Assembly: GCF_001432305.1 (NCBI RefSeq)
Contig: NZ_KQ483358.1
Span: 1,000,881 to 1,064,880 of the forward strand
Length of the DNA stretch: 64,000 nucleotides
Source: Curvibacter sp. PAE-UM
Lineage (GTDB): Bacteria; Pseudomonadota; Gammaproteobacteria; Burkholderiales; Burkholderiaceae_C
Direction: 5' to 3'
Shown: piece after piece, positions 1 through 8,523 of the stretch
Position numbering within the stretch: position 1 is the stretch's first letter
How the letters are laid out: every line of letters starts with the position of its first letter
Made by a program: the position numbers and the translations under genes
Notes under the pieces: model-generated
The model's input: the letters and a program-made list of their open reading frames with translations, nothing else
Told to the model about the DNA's origin: nothing
The model's database searches: none

Positions 1-69
1 GCGTCCGCCGCGACACTGCTCTTCTCCGTTGGTCGCTGGTTACGTTCGACGTTAAGTCTCATCGCAGCC

Positions 70-702
70 ATGATTGCTGGAATTCTGAAGACGAAACTCG
101 AAGCGATCGACGCTGACTGCGAGGGGGCTGTTATCCCAGCGATCAACAAGCTCTACGCCGATGCGCGTTACGACGGCTCCAGATTCCGCGTTCCTTCATT
201 TCAGGCGGCCGGAGCACTTTGGATCGATCTCATCGCTAGAAAGGAGCGCGAGTTCGTCAAAGAGATCGCCCGGATTCTTGGGGCGCCTGGCGTAATCCTC
301 ACCGTGGCAGGTACGGCTGAAGTTCGAAGCTTCGTCGAGGGAATCTTCTCTGAGGGTCGATACGTCGAACGCATGCGCATCTTTTCCGAGGGAGTGGGTA
401 GGGCGGCGGCGTCGTATGGTCTTGCTTTCGATCCCATGGTTCATCGTATCGATATTCACGACGCCGCTTATCGTGCAGGGGCGATGAACGCTCTTCGCAG
501 GGCCCGCACAAATGTTCTTGCCGAGATCGAACTTCTCAGCCATTCGAAGACTCCAGAGTTTGTTCGATCTGTATCTCAGTGGTGGACCTATCTCAGGGTG
601 CATCCTTGGCGCTGGCTCAGCGCAATTGTGCTGATTCTCATCTCATGGCTGCTCTCGAAGGTCAGCGCGGCTGACCTGTTGGGATGGCTTCGCACATGGT
701 GA
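70..702 (+). CDS. Hypothetical protein with C-terminal membrane anchor
   Basis: A 210-residue protein of no family I recognise. It is mostly charged and helical-looking (residues 1-170), followed by one hydrophobic segment around residues 183-195 (LSAIVLILISWLL) and a short tail, so it is probably a tail-anchored membrane protein. The ATG has no clear Shine-Dalgarno sequence. Base and codon use is visibly less GC-biased than in priA next door, which hints at horizontal acquisition. It converges on priA with a 41-bp gap. The 69 bases upstream show nothing recognisable. The open frame is unbroken and long for chance, but its function is unknown. Confidence 0.55.
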   Translation: MIAGILKTKLEAIDADCEGAVIPAINKLYADARYDGSRFRVPSFQAAGALWIDLIARKEREFVKEIARILGAPGVILTVAGTAEVRSFVEGIFSEGRYVERMRIFSEGVGRAAASYGLAFDPMVHRIDIHDAAYRAGAMNALRRARTNVLAEIELLSHSKTPEFVRSVSQWWTYLRVHPWRWLSAIVLILISWLLSKVSAADLLGWLRTW

Positions 703-743
703 TCGTGAGCCCTACACGACGGCCATAGAAGCAAAGCAGTCCG

Positions 744-2816
744 TCAAATCGTCAGCGGATCCACATCCACCGCCCAACGGATCAGCCCCTTGCCCTCGGG
801 CCCCTGCCGCACCGCGTGCAAGGTGTCATGCCAGCCCGCCAGAAAGCGTTGCAGCGCAGCGCGTGAAGGGCTTTCGATCAGCATCTGCGCCCGCTCCACA
901 TTGGCCACGCGCTGCACGCTCATGGGCACGGCCGGGTAGAGCGTGACGTTGAGCGACGCAGCGGCCTCCGTGCCGAAGGTGCTGGCGGCATTGAGGAAGG
1001 CCTGGGCCGTTTCCTGTGTGCGCGCTTCGGCCCGCACCAGGGCCTGGAAGCTGTAGGGCGGCAGGCCGGCCTGTTCGCGCTCCTTGAGCTGCTGGGCGGC
1101 GAACCCCGGGTAGTCGTGTTTCTTGAGGTTTTCGTACAGCGGGTGGGTGGGGTGCTGGGTCTGCACCCACATCTCGCTCTGCGCGCTGATGCCGGCATCA
1201 CGGCCCGCGCGCCCCGCCGCCTGCATGAGCAGGCTGAACAGGCGCTCGGGCGCGCGGAAGTCGCTGGAGAAGAGGGCGCTGTCAGGGTTGGCGGCGGCCA
1301 CCAGGGTGATACGACGGAAGTCGTGGCCCTTGGCGATCATCTGCGTGCCCACGAGCACGTCCACCTCGCCGCTGTGCACCTGGGCCAGCTGGGCTTCAAG
1401 CTCGCCCTTGAGTTTGGTGGTGTCGGCGTCGATGCGCACGATGCGAACGGGTTGCCCATCGGGCCGCTGCACATCAGCCAGCAGTTCGGCCAGGTGCTCT
1501 TCAAGCTTCTCGGTGCCGCGACCCATGGGGCGGATGTCGGGGCTGCCGCAAGACGGGCAGGCGCGCGGCACGCGCTCGGTGAATCCGCAGTGGTGACAGC
1601 GCAGGGTGCGGTCCAGCTTGTGGAAGACGCGGAAGGCGCTGCAGTGCGGGCACTCGCTTTTCCACTCGCAGTCATTGCAGTGCAGCACCGGGGCGTAACC
1701 GCGCCGGTTCAGGAAGACCATGCTCTGCTCGCTCTTGGCGATGCGGCCCTTGAGGGCTTCGAGCAGCGGCGGTGAGAACACGGCGTGTTTGGGCTGGTGG
1801 TTCATGTCCACGCGTCGCACCAATGGCAGTGCACCACCATCGCCGACGCGGCTGGGCATGAGCAGGCGCACATAACGCCCGCCCTCGGCCACCGGGCGGC
1901 TGTGGTGCCAGGACTCCAGCGAGGGGGTGGCCGAGCCCAGGATGACCTTGGCGCCTTCCAGGCGGCCGCGGTAGATAGCCAGGTCACGCGCGGAGTAACG
2001 CGCGCCTTCCTGTTGTTTGTAGCTGGGGTCGTGTTCTTCGTCCACCACGATGAGTCGCAGTTTCGGCATGGAAGCGAACACGGCCATGCGTGTGCCCAGC
2101 ACGATGCGCGCCGCGCCGCTGTGCGCGGCCAGCCAGCTTTTGAGGCGCTGCGGGTTGGTCATGCCGCTGTGCAGCGAGACCACGACCTCGGCACCAAAGC
2201 GGGCCGCAAAGCGCGATTCGAGCTGGGGCGTGAGGTTGATCTCGGGCACCATGACCATGGCCTGGGCCTCGGGGTCGCGTTCCAGCAGGGCCTGCACGCA
2301 GCGCAGGTAGACCTCGGTCTTGCCGCTGCCGGTGGCGCCGAACAGCAGGAAGGGGCCGGCCTGGGCTTCGATCTGTGCCAGCACGGTCTGCTGCTCGGGT
2401 GTGAGTGTGGGCGCCTGCTCTGTGGCCGAGGGCGCGGTCTCGGCTGCTGTGCGCTTGAGGCGGCGCGCCAGCTGTTCGCTGCTGAGTTCGCGCAGCTGCG
2501 GCGGCAGGGCCGCCAGCGCGATCTCGCCGGCGGCGCGCTGGTAGTAGCTGGCGGCAAAGTCCACCAGCTGGCGCCAGGCGGCGCTGAGCGGGGGCAGGGC
2601 GGTGAGCGCGGTGGCGATGGGTCGCAGGCGGCTGGTTTCGACCTCGGCTTGACCCTGCGACGCAGCATCCCAGACGATGCCCAGCGTCTCGCGCCGGCCC
2701 AGCGGCACGCGTACCAGGGTTCCCGCTGGAAGTGCCAACTCACTCAGATAACTCAGCGTGCCGGCCACCTGGCTGTGGGCCGGGGTCTGGACCAGGACGG
2801 GGAGCGGCTGCGTCAT
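744..2816 (-). CDS. priA: Primosomal replication protein N' (PriA helicase)
   Basis: A 690-residue superfamily 2 DNA helicase that reloads the replisome at stalled or collapsed forks. In order it shows an N-terminal 3'-OH-binding region, Walker A GATGSGKT at residues 160-167, the DEEH Walker B box at 259-262, and a zinc-binding insertion with paired cysteines (CNDCEWKSECPHC, then CHHCGF and CPSCGS). The C-terminal helicase lobe follows, including the motif GRGTEKLEE and the AGRAGR box. Length and motif order match the family. The upstream intergenic region carries two DnaA-box-like sequences. Assignment is firm. Confidence 0.97.
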   Translation of the reverse strand: MTQPLPVLVQTPAHSQVAGTLSYLSELALPAGTLVRVPLGRRETLGIVWDAASQGQAEVETSRLRPIATALTALPPLSAAWRQLVDFAASYYQRAAGEIALAALPPQLRELSSEQLARRLKRTAAETAPSATEQAPTLTPEQQTVLAQIEAQAGPFLLFGATGSGKTEVYLRCVQALLERDPEAQAMVMVPEINLTPQLESRFAARFGAEVVVSLHSGMTNPQRLKSWLAAHSGAARIVLGTRMAVFASMPKLRLIVVDEEHDPSYKQQEGARYSARDLAIYRGRLEGAKVILGSATPSLESWHHSRPVAEGGRYVRLLMPSRVGDGGALPLVRRVDMNHQPKHAVFSPPLLEALKGRIAKSEQSMVFLNRRGYAPVLHCNDCEWKSECPHCSAFRVFHKLDRTLRCHHCGFTERVPRACPSCGSPDIRPMGRGTEKLEEHLAELLADVQRPDGQPVRIVRIDADTTKLKGELEAQLAQVHSGEVDVLVGTQMIAKGHDFRRITLVAAANPDSALFSSDFRAPERLFSLLMQAAGRAGRDAGISAQSEMWVQTQHPTHPLYENLKKHDYPGFAAQQLKEREQAGLPPYSFQALVRAEARTQETAQAFLNAASTFGTEAAASLNVTLYPAVPMSVQRVANVERAQMLIESPSRAALQRFLAGWHDTLHAVRQGPEGKGLIRWAVDVDPLTI

Positions 2817-3213
2817 GCGATGTGGGTGTTTGGAGGCCGGTCTTCATGCCGACTGGTGAAAGTCACGCTAAGTGCTTGATCTGGAATGACTTTGCGAACG
2901 ATTCAAGGTTTCTGTGGATAACTTTGTTGATAGCTTGTCACGAGACTGTCCTAAGCCTTGATTTTCAAGGCTTTGCTCAAAATGCCCTTAAAAAAAGCAC
3001 AAAGCAAATCCTTTATAAATCAATAACTTGCTGCCGCTATTGGTTTTGTAGCAACAGTCACACCCCCGGGGGCACTTTGGCGCACCGCAGCACGGATTTT
3101 GTGCATAAGTGAGTCTGCACTGAGCTTTTTTGGGGCCATCCGGTGCGGGCCGCTGGAATTGGGGAAATCCATGAGGGCCGGTTCTTGACGGCTGCCGGGG
3201 ATGCAACCGCCCA
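2817..3213. promoter_or_regulatory. AT-rich priA-hemE intergenic region with two DnaA-box-like sites
   Basis: This 397-bp region has no credible gene and is clearly richer in A+T than its flanks. It holds TGTGGATAA at 2913-2921 (reverse complement TTATCCACA, a perfect consensus DnaA box) and TGTGCATAA at 3100-3108 (reverse complement TTATGCACA, one base off), in the same orientation. A perfect 9-bp hairpin (AAGCCTTGA, loop TTT, TCAAGGCTT) sits at 2953-2973 without a T-tract. The priA promoter must lie here. The DnaA boxes could be regulatory or chance; two boxes are too few to call an origin. Confidence 0.4.
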
Positions 3214-4314
3214 CTAGGCCCGCATGCGGCGGGAATGCGTATGCACGGCCTCGACCAGCGCCGACACATGGTCCGGCGGGGTGTACTGGCTGATGCCGTG
3301 GCCCAGGTTGAAGATGTGCGTGGGGCCGCTGCTCTTGGGGTCACGGTGCGGGGCGCCGAAACTTTCCAGCACCCTCTTGACCTCGGTCTCGATGGCCGCC
3401 GGCGGGGCGAACAGCACATTGGGGTCGATATTGCCCTGCAGGGCTTTGCTGCCGCCCACCAGGGTGCGTGCCTTGCCCAGGTTCATGGTCCAGTCCAGGC
3501 CCAGCACCTCGCAGTCGAGCTGGCCCATCTGTTCCAGCCACAAGCCGCCGCCCTTGGTGAAGACGATGCGCGGCACGATCTTGCCGTCCACGCCGTTGCG
3601 CTTGAGGCCGGCCAGCACGCGGGCCGTGTAGGCCAGGCTGAATTCCTGGAAGGCGCCGTCGGCCAGCACGCCGCCCCAGCTGTCGAACACCATCACGGCC
3701 TGGGCGCCGGCGTCGATCTGGGCGTTGAGGTAGGCGGCCACGGCGTCGGCGTTGACCTGCAGGATGCGGTGCATCAGGTCCGGGCGGCTGTAGAGCATGC
3801 TCTTGACCAGGCGGTAGTCGTCCGAGCCCGCGCCCTCGACCATGTAGCAGGCCAGGGTCCAGGGGCTGCCGGAGAAGCCGATCAGCGGCACCCGGCCGTT
3901 CAGGGCCTTGCGGATGGAGGTGACGGCGTCGAAGACGTAACGCAGCTTGTCCAGGTCCGGCACGGCCAGTTTGGCCACGGCGGCCTCGTCGCGCACCGGG
4001 GTGGCGAAACGCGGGCCCTCGCCCTGGGCGAAGGACAGGCCCAGGCCCATGGCGTCGGGCACGGTGAGGATGTCGGAAAACAGGATGGCCGCGTCGAGCG
4101 GGTAACGCGCCAGGGGCTGCAGCGTGACCTCGGTGGCGTAGTCCACGTTGGTGGCCAGGCCCATGAAGCTGCCGGCCTTGGCACGCGTGGCGCAGTACTC
4201 GGGCAGGTAACGCCCGGCCTGGCGCATCAGCCACAGGGGGGTGTAGTCGGTGGCCTGGCGCAGGCAGGCGCGCAGGAAGGTGTCGTTTTGCAGGGGGGCG
4301 TAGCTGGAACTCAT
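3214..4314 (-). CDS. hemE: Uroporphyrinogen decarboxylase
   Basis: A 366-residue cytosolic enzyme that decarboxylates the four acetate side chains of uroporphyrinogen III to give coproporphyrinogen III in heme synthesis. The N-terminal signature [15 protein letters not shown] and the second family signature [16 protein letters not shown] are both present. The chosen ATG gives [16 protein letters not shown], the usual N-terminus; an in-frame upstream start at 4362 would add 16 unconserved residues. It lies upstream of priA on the same strand but 397 bp away, so it probably has its own transcript. Confidence 0.97.
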   Translation of the reverse strand: MSSSYAPLQNDTFLRACLRQATDYTPLWLMRQAGRYLPEYCATRAKAGSFMGLATNVDYATEVTLQPLARYPLDAAILFSDILTVPDAMGLGLSFAQGEGPRFATPVRDEAAVAKLAVPDLDKLRYVFDAVTSIRKALNGRVPLIGFSGSPWTLACYMVEGAGSDDYRLVKSMLYSRPDLMHRILQVNADAVAAYLNAQIDAGAQAVMVFDSWGGVLADGAFQEFSLAYTARVLAGLKRNGVDGKIVPRIVFTKGGGLWLEQMGQLDCEVLGLDWTMNLGKARTLVGGSKALQGNIDPNVLFAPPAAIETEVKRVLESFGAPHRDPKSSGPTHIFNLGHGISQYTPPDHVSALVEAVHTHSRRMRA

Positions 4315-4359
4315 AGCCCCCAATTGTCGCAGGCCTGAACATGGACCCCCACGCTCCCG

Positions 4360-4430
4360 CACTGCGTGTCGTTCGCTGCCCCCCGAGGGGGCGCTCGTCG
4401 CCTTGGGACGGCCCGGCGGCGACTCGGGCT
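4360..4430. repeat. GC-rich intergenic palindromic sequence
   Basis: Between hemE and the next upstream gene is a dense GC tract with a 6-bp hairpin GCCCCC-CGA-GGGGGC at 4378-4392, followed by a GC-rich tract containing GACGGCCCGGCGGC. From memory, similar tracts recur between genes in Comamonadaceae. A genome-wide search would be needed to call it a repeat. It may also terminate transcription from the 4433-5827 genes. Confidence 0.35.
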
Positions 4431-4432
4431 GG

Positions 4433-4801
4433 CTACTGGGCCAGGCGCACTTCCATGATCTCGAAGTCGATGGCTTCGCGGTAGATGCGGATGTCGTGCG
4501 TGGCCATGTAGAGCAGGATCTTGGGCGCCTGGTGGGCCACCACGCGGTGCGCGCCCACGCCGAACAACACCAGCCCCAGGCCCAGCCAGGGGTAGCCGAA
4601 ATAGGCCATGCCGATGCCGGTGCCGATGATGGGGAGGATGAGCGCGGTCAGCATCAGGCGGTGCTTGACGTACTTGCGCGCGCGCTCCGGGTTGACGATG
4701 AGGCGGAAGCGCCCGGCGGGCAGGCCGGTGCGGAATTCCTCAAAAGGCACGTAGATCGGCTCGGGGCCGTCGACGATGCCGGGGCTGGCGGTCTCACTCA
4801 T
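4433..4801 (-). CDS. Small integral membrane protein, unknown function
   Basis: A 122-residue protein with a soluble N-terminus (about 1-48) and two hydrophobic segments, roughly residues 50-67 ([17 protein letters not shown]) and 70-86 ([15 protein letters not shown]). A charged C-terminal segment follows, ending in [11 protein letters not shown] do not recognise a named family. Its start overlaps the stop of the CoA-binding protein gene by 8 bp (4794-4801), indicating translational coupling in one unit with the two upstream genes. Confidence 0.75.
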   Translation of the reverse strand: MSETASPGIVDGPEPIYVPFEEFRTGLPAGRFRLIVNPERARKYVKHRLMLTALILPIIGTGIGMAYFGYPWLGLGLVLFGVGAHRVVAHQAPKILLYMATHDIRIYREAIDFEIMEVRLAQ

Positions 4802-5216
4802 GGTTCTGGTTCTGTGCGTGGTCGATTTTCAGACAGCGATTCTGCACCACGCGCAGCCCGGCCTTGCAGGCACGGGCGGCGGCCTCGTCGTGCTCCACGC
4901 CCAGCTGCATCCAGACGGCCAGGGCGCCGATGCTGATGGCCTCGTCCACGATGGGCGGGATGTCGGCGCTGTTGCGAAAGCAGTTCACCAGCTCGATGCG
5001 CTCGTGGCGGGCGGCTTCTACCAGGCTGGGATACACCGGCTCGCCCAGGATGACCTGCCCTGCCGCCATGGGGTTGACCGGCACGATGCGCCAGCCCCGG
5101 GCCTGCATGTAGCGCGCCACCATGTAGCTGTCACGGTGCGGCTTGGGCGAGAGGCCGACCACGGCCACCGTGCGGCAGTGGCGCAGGACCCAGCGGATGT
5201 CGTCGCTCTGGTCCAT
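4794..5216 (-). CDS. CoA-binding domain protein (YccU-like)
   Basis: A 140-residue single-domain Rossmann protein of the CoA-binding family related to the N-terminal part of succinyl-CoA synthetase alpha. The nucleotide-binding segment TVAVVGLSPKPHRDSY (residues 16-31) and the characteristic VWMQLGVEHDEAAARA block (101-116) are visible. The ATG at 5216 overlaps the stop of the thioredoxin-fold gene by one base (TGATG), which decides this start over longer frames. The cellular role of the family is poorly defined. Confidence 0.88.
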   Translation of the reverse strand: MDQSDDIRWVLRHCRTVAVVGLSPKPHRDSYMVARYMQARGWRIVPVNPMAAGQVILGEPVYPSLVEAARHERIELVNCFRNSADIPPIVDEAISIGALAVWMQLGVEHDEAAARACKAGLRVVQNRCLKIDHAQNQNHE

Positions 5217-5827
5217 CAGCGGTAGGTGATGGGGCAGCCATAGGGCCGGCTGGTGGCCACGCTCAGGGGCTGGCCGGCCAGCGCCTCCTTCAGGCCCTGG
5301 CGCACGTAGTTGGTGGCGTTGGGCAGATCCTCCGCCTTGGCCGAGGGGATGCTGTCGATGGCGCCGGCATAGATCAGCTCGCCGCGCGGATTGAGGATGA
5401 AGAAGTGCAGGGAGTTGCGCGCGCCCATGGCGCGGCCCAGCTCGCCGCTGTCGTCCATCAGCGCAGCGCTGGGCGCGGCCTTCTGCTCGGCCAGCCAGCG
5501 CGCCATCTGCTGCGGTGAAAGATAGTCGGCGCTGCCATCGGCGGTGGAGTTGACCGTGAGCCAGACCACGCCCCGGCCCCGGGCTTCGGCCTGCAGGGCC
5601 TGCATATTGCCGCTGCGGTAATGCTTGCGCACAAAGGGGCAGCCTGGGTTGGTCCATTCCAGTACCACGTGGCGGCCGCGGTAGTCGCTCAGGCGGACGG
5701 GTTTGCCCTGTACATCGGACAGCGCCATGTCGGGGGCGGTCTGGCCCAGGCCCAGGGCGGCCGATGCCGGGCCCGGCAGCAGGACGCTGCACAGCACGAG
5801 CAGGGAGAGGAGCAGGCGAGGTGCCAC
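5216..5827 (-). CDS. Exported thioredoxin-fold (redoxin/TlpA-like) protein
   Basis: A 203-residue protein with a signal peptide (residues 1-23, ending PASA-A), then an AhpC/TlpA-type fold: TAPDMALSDVQGKPVRLSDY, EWTNPGCPFVRKHY and the later NPRGELIYAGAID strand. Only one cysteine is in the active-site loop (PGCPF, not CxxC), so a peroxiredoxin-like single-Cys or mixed-disulfide role is more likely than a classical oxidoreductase. It lies 16 bp downstream of dsbD on the same strand, consistent with receiving electrons from DsbD in the periplasm. Confidence 0.85.
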   Translation of the reverse strand: MAPRLLLSLLVLCSVLLPGPASAALGLGQTAPDMALSDVQGKPVRLSDYRGRHVVLEWTNPGCPFVRKHYRSGNMQALQAEARGRGVVWLTVNSTADGSADYLSPQQMARWLAEQKAAPSAALMDDSGELGRAMGARNSLHFFILNPRGELIYAGAIDSIPSAKAEDLPNATNYVRQGLKEALAGQPLSVATSRPYGCPITYR

Positions 5828-5843
5828 GGTGATCTCCGGTGGT

Positions 5844-8000
5844 TCAGAGGGAAGCCAGTGCCTGGCGCACTTCGCCCACGCTCAGCACTTCGGACAGCAC
5901 CTGGGGCGCACGGCCGGGGCGGTAGAAGACGTAGACCGGCACGCCGTTGCGACCCAGCTGGGCCAGGGCGGCGGTGATGGCCGGGTCGCGCCGGGTCCAG
6001 TCGGCGCGCAGCATCACGACGTTCTTGGCATCGAAGTCGGCCAGCACTTGCGCGTCGGCCAGCGTGGTCTGCTTGTTGTACTGGCAGGTCACGCACCAGG
6101 CAGCGGTGTAGTCCACGAAGACGGTCTGGCCACCGGCCAGCAGGGTCTGCACCCGCTCGGGACTCCAGGCCGACCAGCGTTCGCCGCCGGCCTGGCTGGC
6201 CGTGGCGGTCTCGATCTTGAACATGTAGGGGCCCAGGGCCCAGGCCGCCCAGGCGCCGGCGGCGACCAGCAGCGCGGCGATCACCGTGCGCAGGCGGCCC
6301 TGCAGCGTCAGCGCCCAGATCACGGCGCTGAGCGCGATCAGCAGGGTCAGCAGGGCGGCCGCGCCGTCCACGCCGCTCTGGTGGCCCATGACCCAGACCA
6401 GCCAGACCACGGTGACGAGCATGGGGAAGGCCAGCAGTTTGCGCAGCGCGTCCATCCATGCCCCCGGCTTGGGCAGCAGGCGCGCGAAAGCCGGCACGAA
6501 GCTGACGGCCAGGTAGGGCAGGGCCAGGCCCAGGCCCAGTGCGGCGAAGATCAGCAGGGCCTGGGCGGGCGGCAGCGTGACGGCCAGGCCGAGCGAGGCG
6601 CCCATGAAGGGCGCGGTGCAGGGCGAGGCCACGGCCACCGCCAGCACGCCGGTGAGGAAGGCGTCGATCACCGGATGGCGCGCCTGGAAGGCCGCCAGCG
6701 AGGAGGGCGCGAACTGGCCGAACTCGAACACGCCGACCAGGTTGAGCGCAATGACGGTGAACAGTGCGGCCAGCGCGGCCACCACCCACGGGTCCTGCAG
6801 CTGGAAGCCCCAACCCAGGCTTTCGCCGGCGGCGCGCAGGCCCAGCAGCAGCAGGCCCAGCAGGACGAAGCTGACGATGACCCCGGCGGTATAGGCCAGG
6901 CCGCTGATGCGGTGGCTGCGGTGGTCGTCGGCGTGGCGCGTGAAGCTCAGCACCTTGATGGCCAGCACCGGGAACACGCAGGGCATGAGGTTGAGGATGA
7001 GGCCGCCGATCAGCGCGCCCAGCAGGGCGGCGTAGAAGCCCAACGGCGCGGCCGCAGCGGCGGGAGCCTGCGCGGCATTGGCGGCCAGCGCCGCCTGCAG
7101 CGCCGGCGAGATGGCGGCTGGCGCGGCGCTGGCCGGCCAGCTGCCGCTGACCGGCAGCTCGATGCGCCAGCCCTGGCCACCCTGGGTCAGCACCACGGGC
7201 AGCAGGGTGGGGCTGGCACTGCGCTGCGCCATGAGCGGCAGTTCGGCCGTCCAGACCGCGCCCGACCAGCTTTGCTTCCAGGGGGCCGATGGGTTGATGA
7301 CTTCGACGGTTTCGGGGAAGGCGTCCAGCGGCTTGCCCTGCAGGCTGGCGGGCAGGCCGGCAACGGCCAGCTTGAGGGTCTGGCCCTCGATCTGGATGCG
7401 GCTGGCCTTGCCGGCGTCCAGTGCCCGGGGCTGGGCCTGGCGCGCGGCCTCGAAGGTGGCGCCGTGCAGGGCGGTGGAGCCCTTGAGCGGAATGCGCAGG
7501 GTGTACTCGCCTTCCTCGGGGATGCACTCGGTCTTGCAGATCAGCCAGCTGGCGCGCAGCTTGACGGTGAGCTCGTCACCCAGCAGGGGCGGCTTGAAGT
7601 CGGGGCTGATGGTCAGCGGCACGGCCAGCAGCAGCGTGTCCTCAAAACCGTAGTTGACCAGCGGGCCGACCGAGATCTTCTTCGGGATGGGCCAGGCGAT
7701 CTCGCCGGCCTGTACGCCCGGCGGCAGCGTCCACTCCAGCACGGTGGGCAGGCCGGAGTCGCCGGCGTTTTTCCAGTAGGTGTGCCAGTGTTTCTTGTGC
7801 TCGATCCGCAGGCCCACCCAGACCGGTTGGCCTGGGGACACGCCTTCGGGCGCATGGGCCAGCAGCTCGGTGCGGGCCTGCTCGGTGGTGACGACGGCCT
7901 TCTGGGCGCTCAACTGTGCGCTGGCGTACGGAGCGAAGAGCGCGGCGGCTGTAAAAAGCGGAGCCAGCAACAGGGAGCGCAGATGACGGAGAAGAGTCAT
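5844..8000 (-). CDS. dsbD: Thiol:disulfide interchange protein DsbD
   Basis: A 718-residue three-domain reductant conduit carrying electrons from cytosolic thioredoxin to periplasmic thiol proteins. A signal peptide (MTLLRHLRSLLLAPLF, cleaved after YASA) precedes the N-terminal immunoglobulin-like domain containing CKTEC. The membrane domain has two key cysteines in MPCVFPVLAIKVL and ASPCTAPFMG, and the C-terminal thioredoxin domain carries WCVTC. The frame stays open about 110 codons upstream into the palindromic element at 8114-8386, but the ATG at 8000 starts a proper signal peptide and is preferred. The thioredoxin-fold gene lies directly downstream. Confidence 0.95.
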   Translation of the reverse strand: MTLLRHLRSLLLAPLFTAAALFAPYASAQLSAQKAVVTTEQARTELLAHAPEGVSPGQPVWVGLRIEHKKHWHTYWKNAGDSGLPTVLEWTLPPGVQAGEIAWPIPKKISVGPLVNYGFEDTLLLAVPLTISPDFKPPLLGDELTVKLRASWLICKTECIPEEGEYTLRIPLKGSTALHGATFEAARQAQPRALDAGKASRIQIEGQTLKLAVAGLPASLQGKPLDAFPETVEVINPSAPWKQSWSGAVWTAELPLMAQRSASPTLLPVVLTQGGQGWRIELPVSGSWPASAAPAAISPALQAALAANAAQAPAAAAAPLGFYAALLGALIGGLILNLMPCVFPVLAIKVLSFTRHADDHRSHRISGLAYTAGVIVSFVLLGLLLLGLRAAGESLGWGFQLQDPWVVAALAALFTVIALNLVGVFEFGQFAPSSLAAFQARHPVIDAFLTGVLAVAVASPCTAPFMGASLGLAVTLPPAQALLIFAALGLGLALPYLAVSFVPAFARLLPKPGAWMDALRKLLAFPMLVTVVWLVWVMGHQSGVDGAAALLTLLIALSAVIWALTLQGRLRTVIAALLVAAGAWAAWALGPYMFKIETATASQAGGERWSAWSPERVQTLLAGGQTVFVDYTAAWCVTCQYNKQTTLADAQVLADFDAKNVVMLRADWTRRDPAITAALAQLGRNGVPVYVFYRPGRAPQVLSEVLSVGEVRQALASL

Positions 8001-8113
8001 GGGTACCACGGTGGGGGAAACAGATGGGAGTGCGCCAGACCGGTGCAAGTTCCCCGCAGACGCCAACCGCAGGGCGGGCAACGCAGGCGACCCACGAATA
8101 TAAGGCAGAGCTG

Positions 8114-8386
8114 GGGGCCCTCTGCAGAACTCGCGTCGCGCGCGGCGTGGATTTTGCGGGATGAGCCGCAAGGCGCAAAACCCAAGGCAAGCCTGGACGG
8201 CTTGCCTGGTTTTGTAACGCGGCGGATCGCCCGCAAAACCACGCCCCCAAAGGGGTTCGGCCAAAAACGGGCCCTTTGCCCACCAAACCCCTTGCGTGTG
8301 CTGCAGCACACGCTGCGTGGTCTTGGCGGTCAAATCATCCCGTTTTTAACTCGAACGCGCATGACGGGAGTTCTGCAGAGGGCCCC
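8114..8386. mobile_element. MITE-like element with 31-bp terminal inverted repeats
   Basis: The two ends (8114-8144 and 8356-8386) are inverted copies matching at 28 of 31 positions; the outer 19 bases, beginning GGGGCCCTCTGCAG, are perfect. The 273-bp interior has no transposase but is packed with nested palindromes. These are a stem of CAAAACC plus AGGCAAGCC (8176-8193) pairing with GGCTTGCCT plus GGTTTTG (8199-8214), TTTTGCGGG/CCCGCAAAA (8152-8160 and 8230-8238), AAGGGGTT/AACCCCTT (8250-8257 and 8286-8293), and a perfect 20-bp palindrome at 8294-8313. I could not identify a clear target-site duplication. It lies between the divergent dsbD and cfa starts and may affect either promoter. Confidence 0.65.
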
Positions 8387-8523
8387 AAAGACCTTGAATT
8401 CCCTATGGGCCTCATAGACACTATCAAATTCCACGCCCCGGTCCCTGGTCCGAATAATGCGCGGAGATGACTGCAGGCCGTCATCCTGGCCTGTCCATGA
8501 AAAGCTCGATCCAAGGGAGATTC

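Noticed and set aside
2817-3213. Chromosomal replication origin
   Set aside because: There are only two DnaA-box-like sites and no dnaA, dnaN, gidA or parAB genes nearby.
5703-8417. A 904-codon open frame on the plus strand opposite dsbD
   Set aside because: It is the antisense shadow of a GC-rich gene: Gly/Gln/Ala/Arg-rich, no domain, and dsbD on the other strand has all expected motifs.
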